A stretch of 15,012 bases of DNA from JBDTDV01 sp039922875 (GTDB lineage: Bacteria; Actinomycetota; Actinomycetes; Actinomycetales; Microbacteriaceae). Below the pieces are notes generated by a model, which had not been told where the DNA came from, searched no databases, and saw only the letters and a program-made list of their open reading frames with translations. The position numbers and the translations under genes were made by a program. Positions 1 through 6,082 of this stretch are shown here, in pieces. The stretch's first letter is position 1. Each line of letters begins with the position of its first letter. The stretch lies in assembly GCA_039922875.1 (NCBI GenBank), contig JBDTDV010000046.1, positions 1 through 15,012 of the forward strand. Direction: 5' to 3'.

Positions 1-65
1 CCGGCCGAAAGGTGTGACGGGCCCTGAAAGTCGAAGGCGAAGAATCTGATTCGTCGTTGGTCCAT
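1..65 (-). CDS. N-terminal fragment of a probable LLM-class flavin-dependent monooxygenase (NtaA/SnaA/DszA type)
   Basis: Only the first 21 codons lie in the window; the gene runs off the left edge on the minus strand. The peptide begins MDQRRIRFFAFDFQGPSHLS, which resembles the N-termini of NtaA/SnaA/DszA-family reduced-flavin monooxygenases (a basic start, then a strand of the type IRxNAFDM, then a Gly/Pro-His-Leu-Ser stretch before 'GLW'). The ATG at 65-63 is preceded by a clear GGAGG ribosome site (complement of 74-78) at 8-nt spacing, so the start is well supported. It is divergent from the DapA-like gene and shares about 130 bp of control region with it, so co-regulation is plausible. 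The family call rests on about 20 residues by eye and could be wrong; that a real gene starts here is more certain. Confidence 0.55.
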   Translation of the reverse strand, partial: MDQRRIRFFAFDFQGPSHLSA

Positions 66-108
66 GAAAAGTGCCTCCAAGGCCTAGTGCAACTTCGTTG
101 TTTCACTC

Positions 109-125
109 TATGATCGATTAGATCA
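109..125 (+). promoter_or_regulatory. Putative -10 box overlapped by a TGATC-N5-GATCA palindrome
   Basis: TATGAT at 109-114 is a good -10 candidate for the DapA-like gene, though no clear -35 lies 16-18 bp upstream. A perfect short dyad, TGATC-GATTA-GATCA (111-125), overlaps it, where a repressor would act. The left half plus spacer (TGATCGATTAG) recurs with one mismatch, inverted, upstream of the aldehyde dehydrogenase gene at 1157-1167. The arrangement fits a local regulator acting on both genes, but no regulator gene is visible in the window. Confidence 0.4.
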
Positions 126-195
126 CGTAATGAACGCTTTATTTGTAACAGCTATCCGCGTGATGGTCAAGCGAGAGAAAGGCACTGCGGCCCAA

Positions 196-1110
196 ATGAG
201 ATCCGAATTAGCAATCGAGGGCATCTTCGTTGCGCTGGCCACCCCGTTCACCCCTGACGGAAGCGCGATCGACGAGGACAGGTTGCGCGCGCACCTGAAC
301 CGGCTCATCGACGCTGGCGTGCACGGAATCGTCCCCGCCGGGACCACCGGCGAATTCACCACCCTCACCCTCGCGGAGCGAAAGCGGCTCACCGAGGTCT
401 GCGTCCAGGTCGTCGCGGGCCGGGTTCCGGTCATCCCGGGAACGGGGGCGTTGTCGACCGCGGATGCGATCGATCTCAGCGTCCACGCGGCCAAGGCCGG
501 AGCCGATGCCGTCTTGGTCATCCCGCCGTACTACGACGGAATGAGCCTGCGAGCGCTGCACACCTACCTTCGGCGCATCGCCGAGGCCATCGATATCCCG
601 ATCGGCTACTACAACATTCCGAGCTGCAGCGGCGTCACGCTGACGCCGGGGGAGCTCAGCGACCTCGGTCAGATCGAGGGCGTGGAGTTCATCAAAGACA
701 CCTCCGGCGACGCGGCCTCCCTGGGTGCTTTGTTGATGACGCAGCAGACCACGGGAATCGCCGCCTTCAACGGCTGGGATGCGCTGACCCTGTTCGCGCT
801 GGCCAACGGCGCCAAGGCCACCATCTGGGGCGCGGCGAATCTGATCCCCGAACTCACCGTCGAGCTCTGGTCGGCAGTGGCCGAGCGCGCAGACCTGGCC
901 GAGGGACGCAGAGTATGGGAGAAGATCTGGCCGGTCTGCAACTTTCTCGAGGGCCACAACTACGTGGCCGGGGTCAAGTGTGGCCTCTCGCTGACCGGCA
1001 ACTCGGTCGGGCCGAGCCGCGAGCCGGTGTTGGCCTTCGACGACGCCGAAGAGCGCGAGCTCGCCGCAGTGCTCCAGGCCGCCGGACTGACCGTCAGCGC
1101 GACCCGCTGA
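196..1110 (+). CDS. DapA-superfamily aldolase/lyase (dihydrodipicolinate synthase-like)
   Basis: A class I (Schiff-base) aldolase/lyase of the DHDPS/N-acetylneuraminate lyase family, 304 aa from the chosen start, which is the usual length. Visible motifs are the GTTGE loop (residues 49-53) that binds the pyruvate carboxylate, the catalytic tyrosine in YYNIPS (Tyr139) and the Schiff-base lysine in EFIKDTSG (Lys167). Where true DHDPS has an arginine after PS (PSRTG) to bind its second substrate, this protein has Cys144 (PSCSG), so lysine biosynthesis is unlikely and another 2-oxo-acid lyase, aldolase or dehydratase role is favoured. The reading frame extends upstream to an ATG at 130, but family alignment and a GAGAAAGG purine run (175-182) favour the ATG at 196; the spacing is rather long. 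An aldehyde dehydrogenase follows, as in pathways where a DapA-like enzyme yields a semialdehyde that is then oxidised. The substrate is unknown. Confidence 0.88.
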   Translation: MRSELAIEGIFVALATPFTPDGSAIDEDRLRAHLNRLIDAGVHGIVPAGTTGEFTTLTLAERKRLTEVCVQVVAGRVPVIPGTGALSTADAIDLSVHAAKAGADAVLVIPPYYDGMSLRALHTYLRRIAEAIDIPIGYYNIPSCSGVTLTPGELSDLGQIEGVEFIKDTSGDAASLGALLMTQQTTGIAAFNGWDALTLFALANGAKATIWGAANLIPELTVELWSAVAERADLAEGRRVWEKIWPVCNFLEGHNYVAGVKCGLSLTGNSVGPSREPVLAFDDAEERELAAVLQAAGLTVSATR

Positions 1111-1123
1111 CGGTCCGCATTGC

Positions 1124-1167
1124 TTGACAGCGATCTTTTTCGCTGCTACACAAGTCCTATTCGATCA
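1124..1167 (+). promoter_or_regulatory. Putative promoter and shared motif upstream of the aldehyde dehydrogenase gene
   Basis: A perfect TTGACA (1124-1129) is followed after 17 bp by TACACA (1147-1152), a weak -10. Just downstream, CTATTCGATCA (1157-1167) is the reverse complement of TGATCGAATAG, matching the motif before the DapA-like gene at 10 of 11 positions. This suggests the dehydrogenase has its own promoter rather than depending only on read-through. Confidence 0.45.
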
Positions 1168-1215
1168 ATGAACTAACTGACCACAGAGTGAACTTATGAA
1201 CCGCAGGAGCCACCC

Positions 1216-2718
1216 ATGGAACTGACCAATCTCGTTCAAAGCGTTCGGCGCAGCACGAACCGTGATTCGTTGCCGCCGATTGCATTACCCCCGCTTGGTC
1301 ATTTCATCGGCGGCGAGTTCACCGAATCAACCGACTCGGGCCAGATGGCGATCATCAACCCGGCCGACGGCAGCGTGATCTGCCACACCCCCGAGGGCAC
1401 CGCGGCCGATGTCGATCGCGCCGTCGTGGCGGCGACCCAGGCGCAGCAGGCCTGGGGCCGCACGACGCCGAAGAATCGCTCGGAGATCTTGCACGCGATC
1501 GCGAACCGGCTCGAAGACAACGCCGAGCTGTTGGCGAGCCTGGAGTCCCTGAACACCGGCAAGCCCCCGATGACCGCTCAGGATGACATCGCCGGGTCGA
1601 TCGACACCTTCCGCTTCATGGCCGGCGCCTGCCGGTCGTTGACCTCCCTCGCCGCCGGCGATTACGCCGAAGATCACACCTCGGTGATTCTGCGCGAGCC
1701 GATCGGCGTGGTCGGAGTGATCACACCCTGGAATTACCCGTTGCTGATGGCGGCGTGGAAGATTGCCCCGATTCTGGCCGCCGGCAACAGCCTGGTGCTG
1801 AAGCCCTCGGAGCAGACCCCGCTCACCACACTCAAGTTCGCCGAGTTGGTGGCCGATTTGCTGCCGGCGGGTGTGCTCAACATTGTCACCGGGTTCGGGC
1901 CGACGGTGGGAGCTCGCTTGGCGGAGCATCCCGACATCAACCTGGTGGCCCTGACCGGCAGCGTCCGCAGCGGCAAGTCGGTGGCGACCGCCGCCGGAGA
2001 CTCGCTGAAGCGGGTGCACCTCGAACTCGGCGGAAAAGCACCGGTGGTCGTCTTTGCCGACGCAGATTTGCCGATGGTCGCATCGTCGCTGCGGGTGGCT
2101 GGGTTCTGGAACTCCGGCCAGGAGTGCGGCGCCGCGTGCCGCGTGCTGGTCCACGAGTCCGTTGCGAGCGAGCTCACCGAGCTGCTGGTTAAAGAGGTAA
2201 GCACCTTCGTGATCGGCGACCCGCTCGCCGGCGACGACGTAGAGATCGGCCCGCTCATTTCGAAGGCGCAGTTCGACCGGGTATCGGGTTTCCTGGCGCG
2301 GGCGAGCGAGGCGGGCATCACCGCCGCAATCGGTGGCGGCGCCCTGGACGGACCCGGCTACTACATTGCGCCCACCGTGCTGGTGAACGTGCCAGAGGGC
2401 GCCGAAGTCGCCCGCACCGAGATCTTCGGCCCGGTCATCTCGGTCGAGACCTTCCACGATGAAGCCGAGGCGATCGCGCGCGCGAACGACGGCGCGCACG
2501 GTCTCGCCGCCTCGGTCTGGACGACCGACGCCGCTCGAAGCCTCGACGTTCCGCGCGAACTCGACTTCGGCACCGTCTGGGTGAACTCGCACCTGGTCCT
2601 GGCCAACGAGGTGCCGTGGGGCGGATTCAAGGGATCCGGCTACGGCAGGGACCTCTCTCTTTACGCACTGGAGGACTTCTCCCGGACCAAGCATGTGATG
2701 CTGAACCACGGGCGCTAA
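1216..2718 (+). CDS. NAD(P)+-dependent aldehyde dehydrogenase, PatD/gamma-aminobutyraldehyde dehydrogenase-like
   Basis: A full-length (500 aa) soluble ALDH-superfamily enzyme oxidising an aldehyde to its acid. The conserved residues are all present: Asn173 in TPWNYP, the cofactor-site KPSEQTP segment, the general base Glu270 in LELGGK, the nucleophile Cys304 in NSGQEC, and EIFGPV near the C-terminus. The regions FRFMAGA, AAGDYAEDHTS and LYALEDFSRTKHVM resemble Escherichia coli PatD more than generic ALDHs, suggesting an amino-aldehyde or small semialdehyde substrate. The start is supported by AGGAG (1205-1209) 6 nt before the ATG. Compared with PatD it has about 25 extra N-terminal residues. 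Its neighbours (DapA-like enzyme, M20 peptidase remnant, amidohydrolases) suggest breakdown of an amino or amide compound; the exact pathway is inference. Confidence 0.9.
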   Translation: MELTNLVQSVRRSTNRDSLPPIALPPLGHFIGGEFTESTDSGQMAIINPADGSVICHTPEGTAADVDRAVVAATQAQQAWGRTTPKNRSEILHAIANRLEDNAELLASLESLNTGKPPMTAQDDIAGSIDTFRFMAGACRSLTSLAAGDYAEDHTSVILREPIGVVGVITPWNYPLLMAAWKIAPILAAGNSLVLKPSEQTPLTTLKFAELVADLLPAGVLNIVTGFGPTVGARLAEHPDINLVALTGSVRSGKSVATAAGDSLKRVHLELGGKAPVVVFADADLPMVASSLRVAGFWNSGQECGAACRVLVHESVASELTELLVKEVSTFVIGDPLAGDDVEIGPLISKAQFDRVSGFLARASEAGITAAIGGGALDGPGYYIAPTVLVNVPEGAEVARTEIFGPVISVETFHDEAEAIARANDGAHGLAASVWTTDAARSLDVPRELDFGTVWVNSHLVLANEVPWGGFKGSGYGRDLSLYALEDFSRTKHVMLNHGR

Positions 2719-2804
2719 TTCGTAATGCCTGTTGTTTGACCCAACAAAAGGGGGTACAGCCAACTCTCAAATCGCTCTCGGTGGTTTGCTGCGAAAAATA
2801 CAGT

Positions 2805-2817
2805 TGACTGATAGTCA
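2805..2817. promoter_or_regulatory. TGACT-GAT-AGTCA inverted repeat before a truncated sugar-transferase gene
   Basis: A perfect 5-bp-arm dyad lies 9 bp before the ATG of the sugar-transferase fragment, inside a 108-bp gene-free stretch (2719-2826) after the aldehyde dehydrogenase. A poor promoter-like pair (TTGCTG at 2786, GATAGT at 2810) overlaps it. No ribosome site is evident. This stretch probably came along with the transferase fragment. Function unknown. Confidence 0.3.
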
Positions 2818-2826
2818 GCGACATCA

Positions 2827-3057
2827 ATGCCCAAATGGGCGGTCTCCCGGGGAAGCACGATCGAAAACACACACCGGCGCGCGTTCTGGCATCGTTTTGC
2901 CGCGCCACGCGACTGGCGCAACGCCTACTCGTGGCGGCTGGCAATCACCGACCTGCTGGTTCTCATCTGGGTCGTCTTCGGCGTGCAGATCGCATGGTTC
3001 GGGCTGGAGACGACCGGCGTATCTTTCCGCAATGAATTGCGCGATACCGCGCTCAGC
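2827..3057 (+). pseudogene. 5' fragment of a polyprenyl-phosphate sugar (glycosyl-1-phosphate) transferase gene
   Basis: About 77 codons in frame 1 resemble the N-terminus of actinobacterial exopolysaccharide initiating sugar transferases: a cytoplasmic basic lead with PRDWRNAYSWR, then a first membrane segment ITDLLVLIWVVFGVQIAWFG (residues 40-59), then an RDTALS motif that normally precedes the second membrane segment. After Ser77 the similarity ends and the frame runs out of register into another gene, stopping at 3114. The other membrane helices and the whole catalytic domain, normally a further 400 or so residues, are missing, so no transferase can be made. Such genes belong with the polysaccharide genes found at 6849-11144, not with this catabolic cluster, so the piece was probably moved here by rearrangement. 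Confidence 0.65.
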
Positions 3058-3619
3058 GGCCGCTGCGACCGTCATCGCCACCCTCGAGGCGACGCTCGGC
3101 GCGGCCTTGCGTGAGCGCCCCGACCCGGTCTCGGGCCCGGCGTATCTGACCCCCACCATGATCGACGGCGGCCTCGCGCCCAACATCGTGCCCGACCGCT
3201 GCGAGATCCTGTTCGACCGCCGGCTCTCCCCGAAGGAGACCCCGGAGACCGCGCTGGCCGACCTCGCCCGGGTGCTACGCGAGCTGCACGCCTCGCACGG
3301 GATCGACGCCGAGCTGGAGAAACCGATCGTGGCCCTCGCCGGGCTCGACACGGCACCGGAGAGCCCCGTTGTCGTCGCCGCGGAACACGCGGTGACCGCG
3401 GTGCTCGGCCGCGACATCCGTGCCGGCGGCGTGACGTACTCGACGGATGCCTGCTACCTCGCCGGCACCGGCGGCCTGCCTTGCGTGGTGCTCGGCCCCG
3501 GCTCCATCGATCAGGCGCACGCGGCAGTCGAATGGGTGGAGCTCGACGAGGTCGTCGCCAGCGCCGACATCTACCTCCAGCTGGCGCTGGAATTCGATCG
3601 GCTCAGCCGGGGCGACTAG
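3056..3619 (+). pseudogene. 3' fragment of an M20-family metallopeptidase (ArgE/DapE-like deacylase)
   Basis: About 187 codons match the C-terminal half of M20 peptidases: a piece of the dimerisation domain (IDGG, then NIVPDRCEILFDRRL) and the end of the catalytic domain with TYSTDACYLAGTGG and the last metal-binding histidine in SIDQAHAAVEWV. The N-terminal half with the HxD motif, bridging aspartate and catalytic glutamate is absent. The open frame does reach back to an ATG at 2732, but that part is an out-of-frame reading of the sugar-transferase fragment and is not M20-like. The fusion point is at about 3055-3063. The protein cannot be catalytically active. It lies 17 nt before the amidohydrolase gene and probably once began an operon with it, acting on an N-acyl or peptide-like substrate. 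Confidence 0.75.
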
Positions 3620-3636
3620 CAGCCAGGGACCCAACG

Positions 3637-4374
3637 GTGATCATCGACTTCCACACCCATGTGGACGAGGCGCCCGCCTTCGGCTGGATCGACCCGCCGG
3701 AGAAGATCCTCGCGCTGCTGGATGCCGCCGGCATCGACCGTGCGGTCATCATGACCTACACCGACCTGCCGGGCAGCAACCCCGAGGCGCTTGAGTACAT
3801 CCTGGATTGCGCCGCGCGGTACCCCGACCGGCTGATCCCGTTCGTGCGACTGGACCCGAACTACGCCCGGAAGATGCCGGAGCTGCTGGCCCTCGCGCTC
3901 TCGCGCGGCATCCGCGGAGTGAAACTGCACCCCACCACGACGCTCGCACACCCGGCCGCCGAGAACACCGTCGCTCTGTTGCGCCTGTGCGGGGAGGCGG
4001 GTCTCCCCGCGCTTTTCCACTGCGGTGACGACCCGTACACCACCCCGCAGGCGATCGGGCTGGCCGCCGAGGCGGCTCCGGAGTGCGCCGTGGTGTTGGC
4101 GCACATGGGTGGATATTTTCACCCGCGGGATGCCATCGAGGCGGCCAGCCAGCATCCGAATATCTACCTGGAGACCTCGGCCATGCCCTACCCCTGGCCG
4201 ATCACCGAAGCCGTGCGGCAGCTCGGCGCCGACCGGGTGCTCTTCGGCAGCGACGGGCCCGGCTGCAATCCACGGCTCGAACTCGCCAAGGTCACCGGGC
4301 TCGGCCTGAGCGCGGCCGAGCTGGAGCTCGTCACCGGGGGAAACGCCGCGCGGCTGCTGGGCGGCATCGGATGA
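3637..4374 (+). CDS. TIM-barrel amidohydrolase (amidohydrolase 2-type metal-dependent hydrolase)
   Basis: A compact 245-aa metal-dependent hydrolase with the barrel motifs in order: DFHTH at the N-terminus (HxH metal ligands), VKLHP, FHCGDD, AHMGG and GSDGPG near the C-terminus (catalytic aspartate). The GTG at 3637 is chosen because DFHTH should lie within the first few residues and because AGGGA (3625-3629) sits 7 nt upstream; the open frame extends further upstream but only as a shadow of the M20 gene. The C-terminus NAARLLGGI is typical of the family. It is intact and probably functional. Its TGA is part of ATGA, the start of what looks like a relic of the next amidohydrolase gene, now displaced 1.7 kb downstream by hipBA. 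Substrate unknown; cyclic amides, lactones or carboxylates are possible. Confidence 0.85.
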   Translation: MIIDFHTHVDEAPAFGWIDPPEKILALLDAAGIDRAVIMTYTDLPGSNPEALEYILDCAARYPDRLIPFVRLDPNYARKMPELLALALSRGIRGVKLHPTTTLAHPAAENTVALLRLCGEAGLPALFHCGDDPYTTPQAIGLAAEAAPECAVVLAHMGGYFHPRDAIEAASQHPNIYLETSAMPYPWPITEAVRQLGADRVLFGSDGPGCNPRLELAKVTGLGLSAAELELVTGGNAARLLGGIG

Positions 4375-4379
4375 GGGTT
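4359..4379 (+). repeat. Left copy of a 21-bp imperfect direct repeat flanking hipBA
   Basis: This segment, GGGCGGCATC followed by GGATGAGGGTT, spans the stop of the first amidohydrolase. It matches 6062-6082 at 19 of 21 positions; both copies contain the ATGA. The next bases also read Met-Arg-Val-x-Ser in both copies, so the left side carries a relic of the second amidohydrolase's start. It reads as a target duplication or recombination scar from hipBA insertion. Confidence 0.5.
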
Positions 4380-4410
4380 AGCTCTCCCGCCTGCCCACAT
4401 GGTTCGTACA

Positions 4411-4461
4411 CTTGACTACTTTATCGTAGTCGTGTAGCTTGATTACGATAACGTAGTCAAG
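4411..4461 (+). promoter_or_regulatory. hipBA promoter with paired palindromic operators
   Basis: Two 21-bp arms (4411-4431 and 4441-4461) form an inverted repeat matching at 19 of 21 positions around a 9-nt spacer. Each arm holds its own dyad: GACTAC-N6-GTAGTC (4414-4431, perfect) and GATTAC-N6-GTAGTC (4441-4458, one mismatch), centres 27 bp apart. A promoter, TTGACT (4412) - 17 bp - TAGCTT (4435), lies inside. HipB proteins bind such operators as dimers and autorepress with HipA, so this is almost certainly the autoregulatory site. The half-site differs from the TATCC/GGATA of E. coli. Confidence 0.75.
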
Positions 4462-4471
4462 CGAGGGTAAA

Positions 4472-4717
4472 ATGGTACTACAGGGCGAGATCGACAGCGC
4501 CGAGGCGCTTGGTGGGATCCTTCAGCAGGGCCGTCTGCTCTCCGGCATGACTCAGCGCGAGCTGGCCAAGAGGCTCGGAATGAGTCAGCGATACATCTGG
4601 GAGATCGAGAGCGGAAAGCCGTCGGTATTGATGTCTCGCCTATTCGCGGTGATGCGCGAGACAGGTGTGAGGCTCTTCGCGGAGCTTGACGACGAGAGAG
4701 ATTCCGTCGATGGGTGA
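4472..4717 (+). CDS. hipB: HipB-like antitoxin, XRE-family DNA-binding protein
   Basis: A small (81 aa) helix-turn-helix protein. Residues 26-48 (MTQRELAKRLGMSQRYIWEIES) form a classic Cro/C1-type HTH, followed by SVLMSRLFAVMRETGVRLFAEL, the dimerisation segment seen in HipB-type antitoxins. It should bind the dyads directly upstream, repress its own operon and neutralise the HipA kinase. A GAGGG ribosome site (4463-4467) sits 4 nt before the ATG. Its last codons overlap the hipA start by 8 nt, so the two proteins are translationally coupled. Local base composition is visibly richer in A/T than the flanking genes, suggesting recent acquisition with hipA. Confidence 0.88.
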   Translation: MVLQGEIDSAEALGGILQQGRLLSGMTQRELAKRLGMSQRYIWEIESGKPSVLMSRLFAVMRETGVRLFAELDDERDSVDG

Positions 4718-5948
4718 CCTGCGAGTGGAGCTGTATGGCGTCCACGTGGGCGACATCGTCGGCACCGATTCACGAACGTTTGATTTCGTCACGAGCCGCG
4801 ATGCGTTCACCGTGTTCCCACTGGGCAGCAGAGTGCTGTCAGAATCTGTACCCCTTGTGCCGATCCAGAACCGTGGCCGCGCCGCCCGGCGACGCAACTT
4901 CTTCGCTGAACTACTGCCGGAGGGAAACCTTCTGGAGTACCTGGCCAATCAAGCGGGCTTGCCTCCGTACGACGTGGTTCAGCTGCTGTCCGTATACGGG
5001 CGTGATGTTGCCGGCGCAGTTCAGATATACGACCCGAACGGCCCAAACGAGCCGCGTATCCCATATAGCACCAGGGTAGACGACTCGCAGATAGCCCAGA
5101 TGCTTCCCGACGTTCGAACCTATCCGCTCGGTAACGTAAAGGGGTCGGGAAAAACGTCGCTGGCGGGCGTTCAGGCAAAGATTGCTCTTGCACGCAAAGG
5201 TGGCAACTGGCACCAGGCACGTGACGGCTATCCGTCGACGCACATCCTCAAACCGCAGACCCTCGATTACCCAACAATGATCTTCGATGAGGAATATGGT
5301 TCGCGACTCGCCCGCGGCCTCGGCCTCGCATCGCACGACACGAGAGTCAACGTCTTCAACGGCGTGAACACTTTGGTGATCGAAAGGTACGACCGCTCAC
5401 CCGACAGTCCCAATGGCCGAATACATCAGGAGGACATGAACCAAGTCTTGGGCGCGCACGGCATCGAAAAATATCAGAGTAGAGGCGGGAAGGTCTCCCT
5501 CAAGCGTATTGCGAGGGTGTTTCTCGCTCGCGGACAGACGGAGTCGGCACATCGACTGTTGCAGCTCACAACAATGTCGGTCGCCGTCGGTAATCTCGAC
5601 CTGCACGCCAAGAATCTCTCTATTCTGCACCCGTTCGATGGCCCAGTCGCCCTAGCTCCTGCGTACGACATCGTGCCTCAGACCCACTTCGCGAATGACG
5701 GTGAAACGGCATTAGCCATCAACGGCAAGTACGTGCACACCCTAATCACGACTGACGATCTCGTAGCCGAAGCTGAATCGTGGGGATTGGCTAGTGCGGA
5801 AGGGATCGTGCGCGACACTTTAGTAACGCTCACCGAGATCGCGATCGCTGAGAAGCCGCTGCGGGGGAGCTACGAGCACATCCGAGACGACGTGCTGCGA
5901 TTCTGTGAGAACTTGATCGCGGGGCGTGCCGCTGGTGCCGAGTCCTAG
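4710..5948 (+). CDS. hipA: HipA-like serine/threonine-protein kinase toxin
   Basis: A 412-aa HipA-family kinase, the toxin of a type II toxin-antitoxin pair; E. coli HipA phosphorylates glutamyl-tRNA synthetase and induces persistence, but the target here is unknown. The N-terminal HipA_N1 domain is followed by TSLAGVQAK, whose Ser150 aligns by eye with the autophosphorylated serine of E. coli HipA (SVAGAQEK). The kinase core has ERYDR, the catalytic loop GNLDLHAKN (Asp297, Asn302) and the metal-binding Asp320 in PAYDIVP, so it looks active. A TTG at 4686 is possible, but the ATG at 4710 has a GAGAGAG ribosome site 9 nt upstream, gives the expected start and overlaps the hipB stop. Codon use is less GC-biased than in neighbouring genes. 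The module sits between two related amidohydrolase genes and is flanked by a direct repeat. Confidence 0.88.
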   Translation: MGDLRVELYGVHVGDIVGTDSRTFDFVTSRDAFTVFPLGSRVLSESVPLVPIQNRGRAARRRNFFAELLPEGNLLEYLANQAGLPPYDVVQLLSVYGRDVAGAVQIYDPNGPNEPRIPYSTRVDDSQIAQMLPDVRTYPLGNVKGSGKTSLAGVQAKIALARKGGNWHQARDGYPSTHILKPQTLDYPTMIFDEEYGSRLARGLGLASHDTRVNVFNGVNTLVIERYDRSPDSPNGRIHQEDMNQVLGAHGIEKYQSRGGKVSLKRIARVFLARGQTESAHRLLQLTTMSVAVGNLDLHAKNLSILHPFDGPVALAPAYDIVPQTHFANDGETALAINGKYVHTLITTDDLVAEAESWGLASAEGIVRDTLVTLTEIAIAEKPLRGSYEHIRDDVLRFCENLIAGRAAGAES

Positions 5949-5958
5949 CATTTGTCTT

Positions 5959-5985
5959 GTCACACCGGCACACTGGAAGTGTGAC
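5959..5985. other. Hairpin-forming inverted repeat after hipA
   Basis: GTCACAC (5959-5965) and GTGTGAC (5979-5985) are perfect 7-bp arms around 13 nt. A competing inner hairpin CACACT-GGA-AGTGTG (5969-5983) uses the same bases. It starts 10 nt after the hipA stop, so it may help end the hipBA transcript, although no T-run follows. The rest of the 125-bp gap up to 6073 holds no convincing gene. Confidence 0.4.
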
Positions 5986-6061
5986 TACCTTGACCGAACC
6001 GCAGACCTGGGCCCATTGAGCGCAACCGGCCTCGTCACCGTGGCAACGCCGCCACTTCGCC

Positions 6062-6082
6062 GGGCGGCATCCGATGAGAGTT
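6062..6082 (+). repeat. Right copy of the 21-bp imperfect direct repeat flanking hipBA
   Basis: This copy covers the start codon of the second amidohydrolase homologue and matches 4359-4379 at 19 of 21 positions. Weaker similarity continues upstream: CTCGTCACCG at about 6030-6039 recurs in the corresponding part of the first amidohydrolase's 3' end, with indels. A decayed duplicate of that gene end may therefore precede it. Confidence 0.5.

Noticed and set aside
1327..2763. Long minus-strand open frame (478 aa) antisense to the aldehyde dehydrogenase
   Set aside because: It is a shadow of a GC-rich gene: low-complexity, Arg/Gly/His-rich translation with no motif, while the plus strand encodes a full ALDH.
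2732..3055. Open frame upstream of the M20-like region, giving an apparent 295-aa protein
   Set aside because: Its first ~108 residues have no M20 character and are an out-of-register reading of the sugar-transferase fragment; the composition is shadow-like.
3056..3063. GCGGCCGC (NotI-type site) exactly at the chimeric junction, also at 6242 and 6809
   Set aside because: Such 8-mers are common in GC-rich genomes and two other copies lie at ordinary positions, so it is not evidence of a cloning joint.
5981..6019. Short frame GTG-ACT-ACC-TTG... ending in TGA after 12 codons, resembling a gene start
   Set aside because: Too short and without a properly spaced ribosome site; at most debris of a lost gene start near the hipBA scar.
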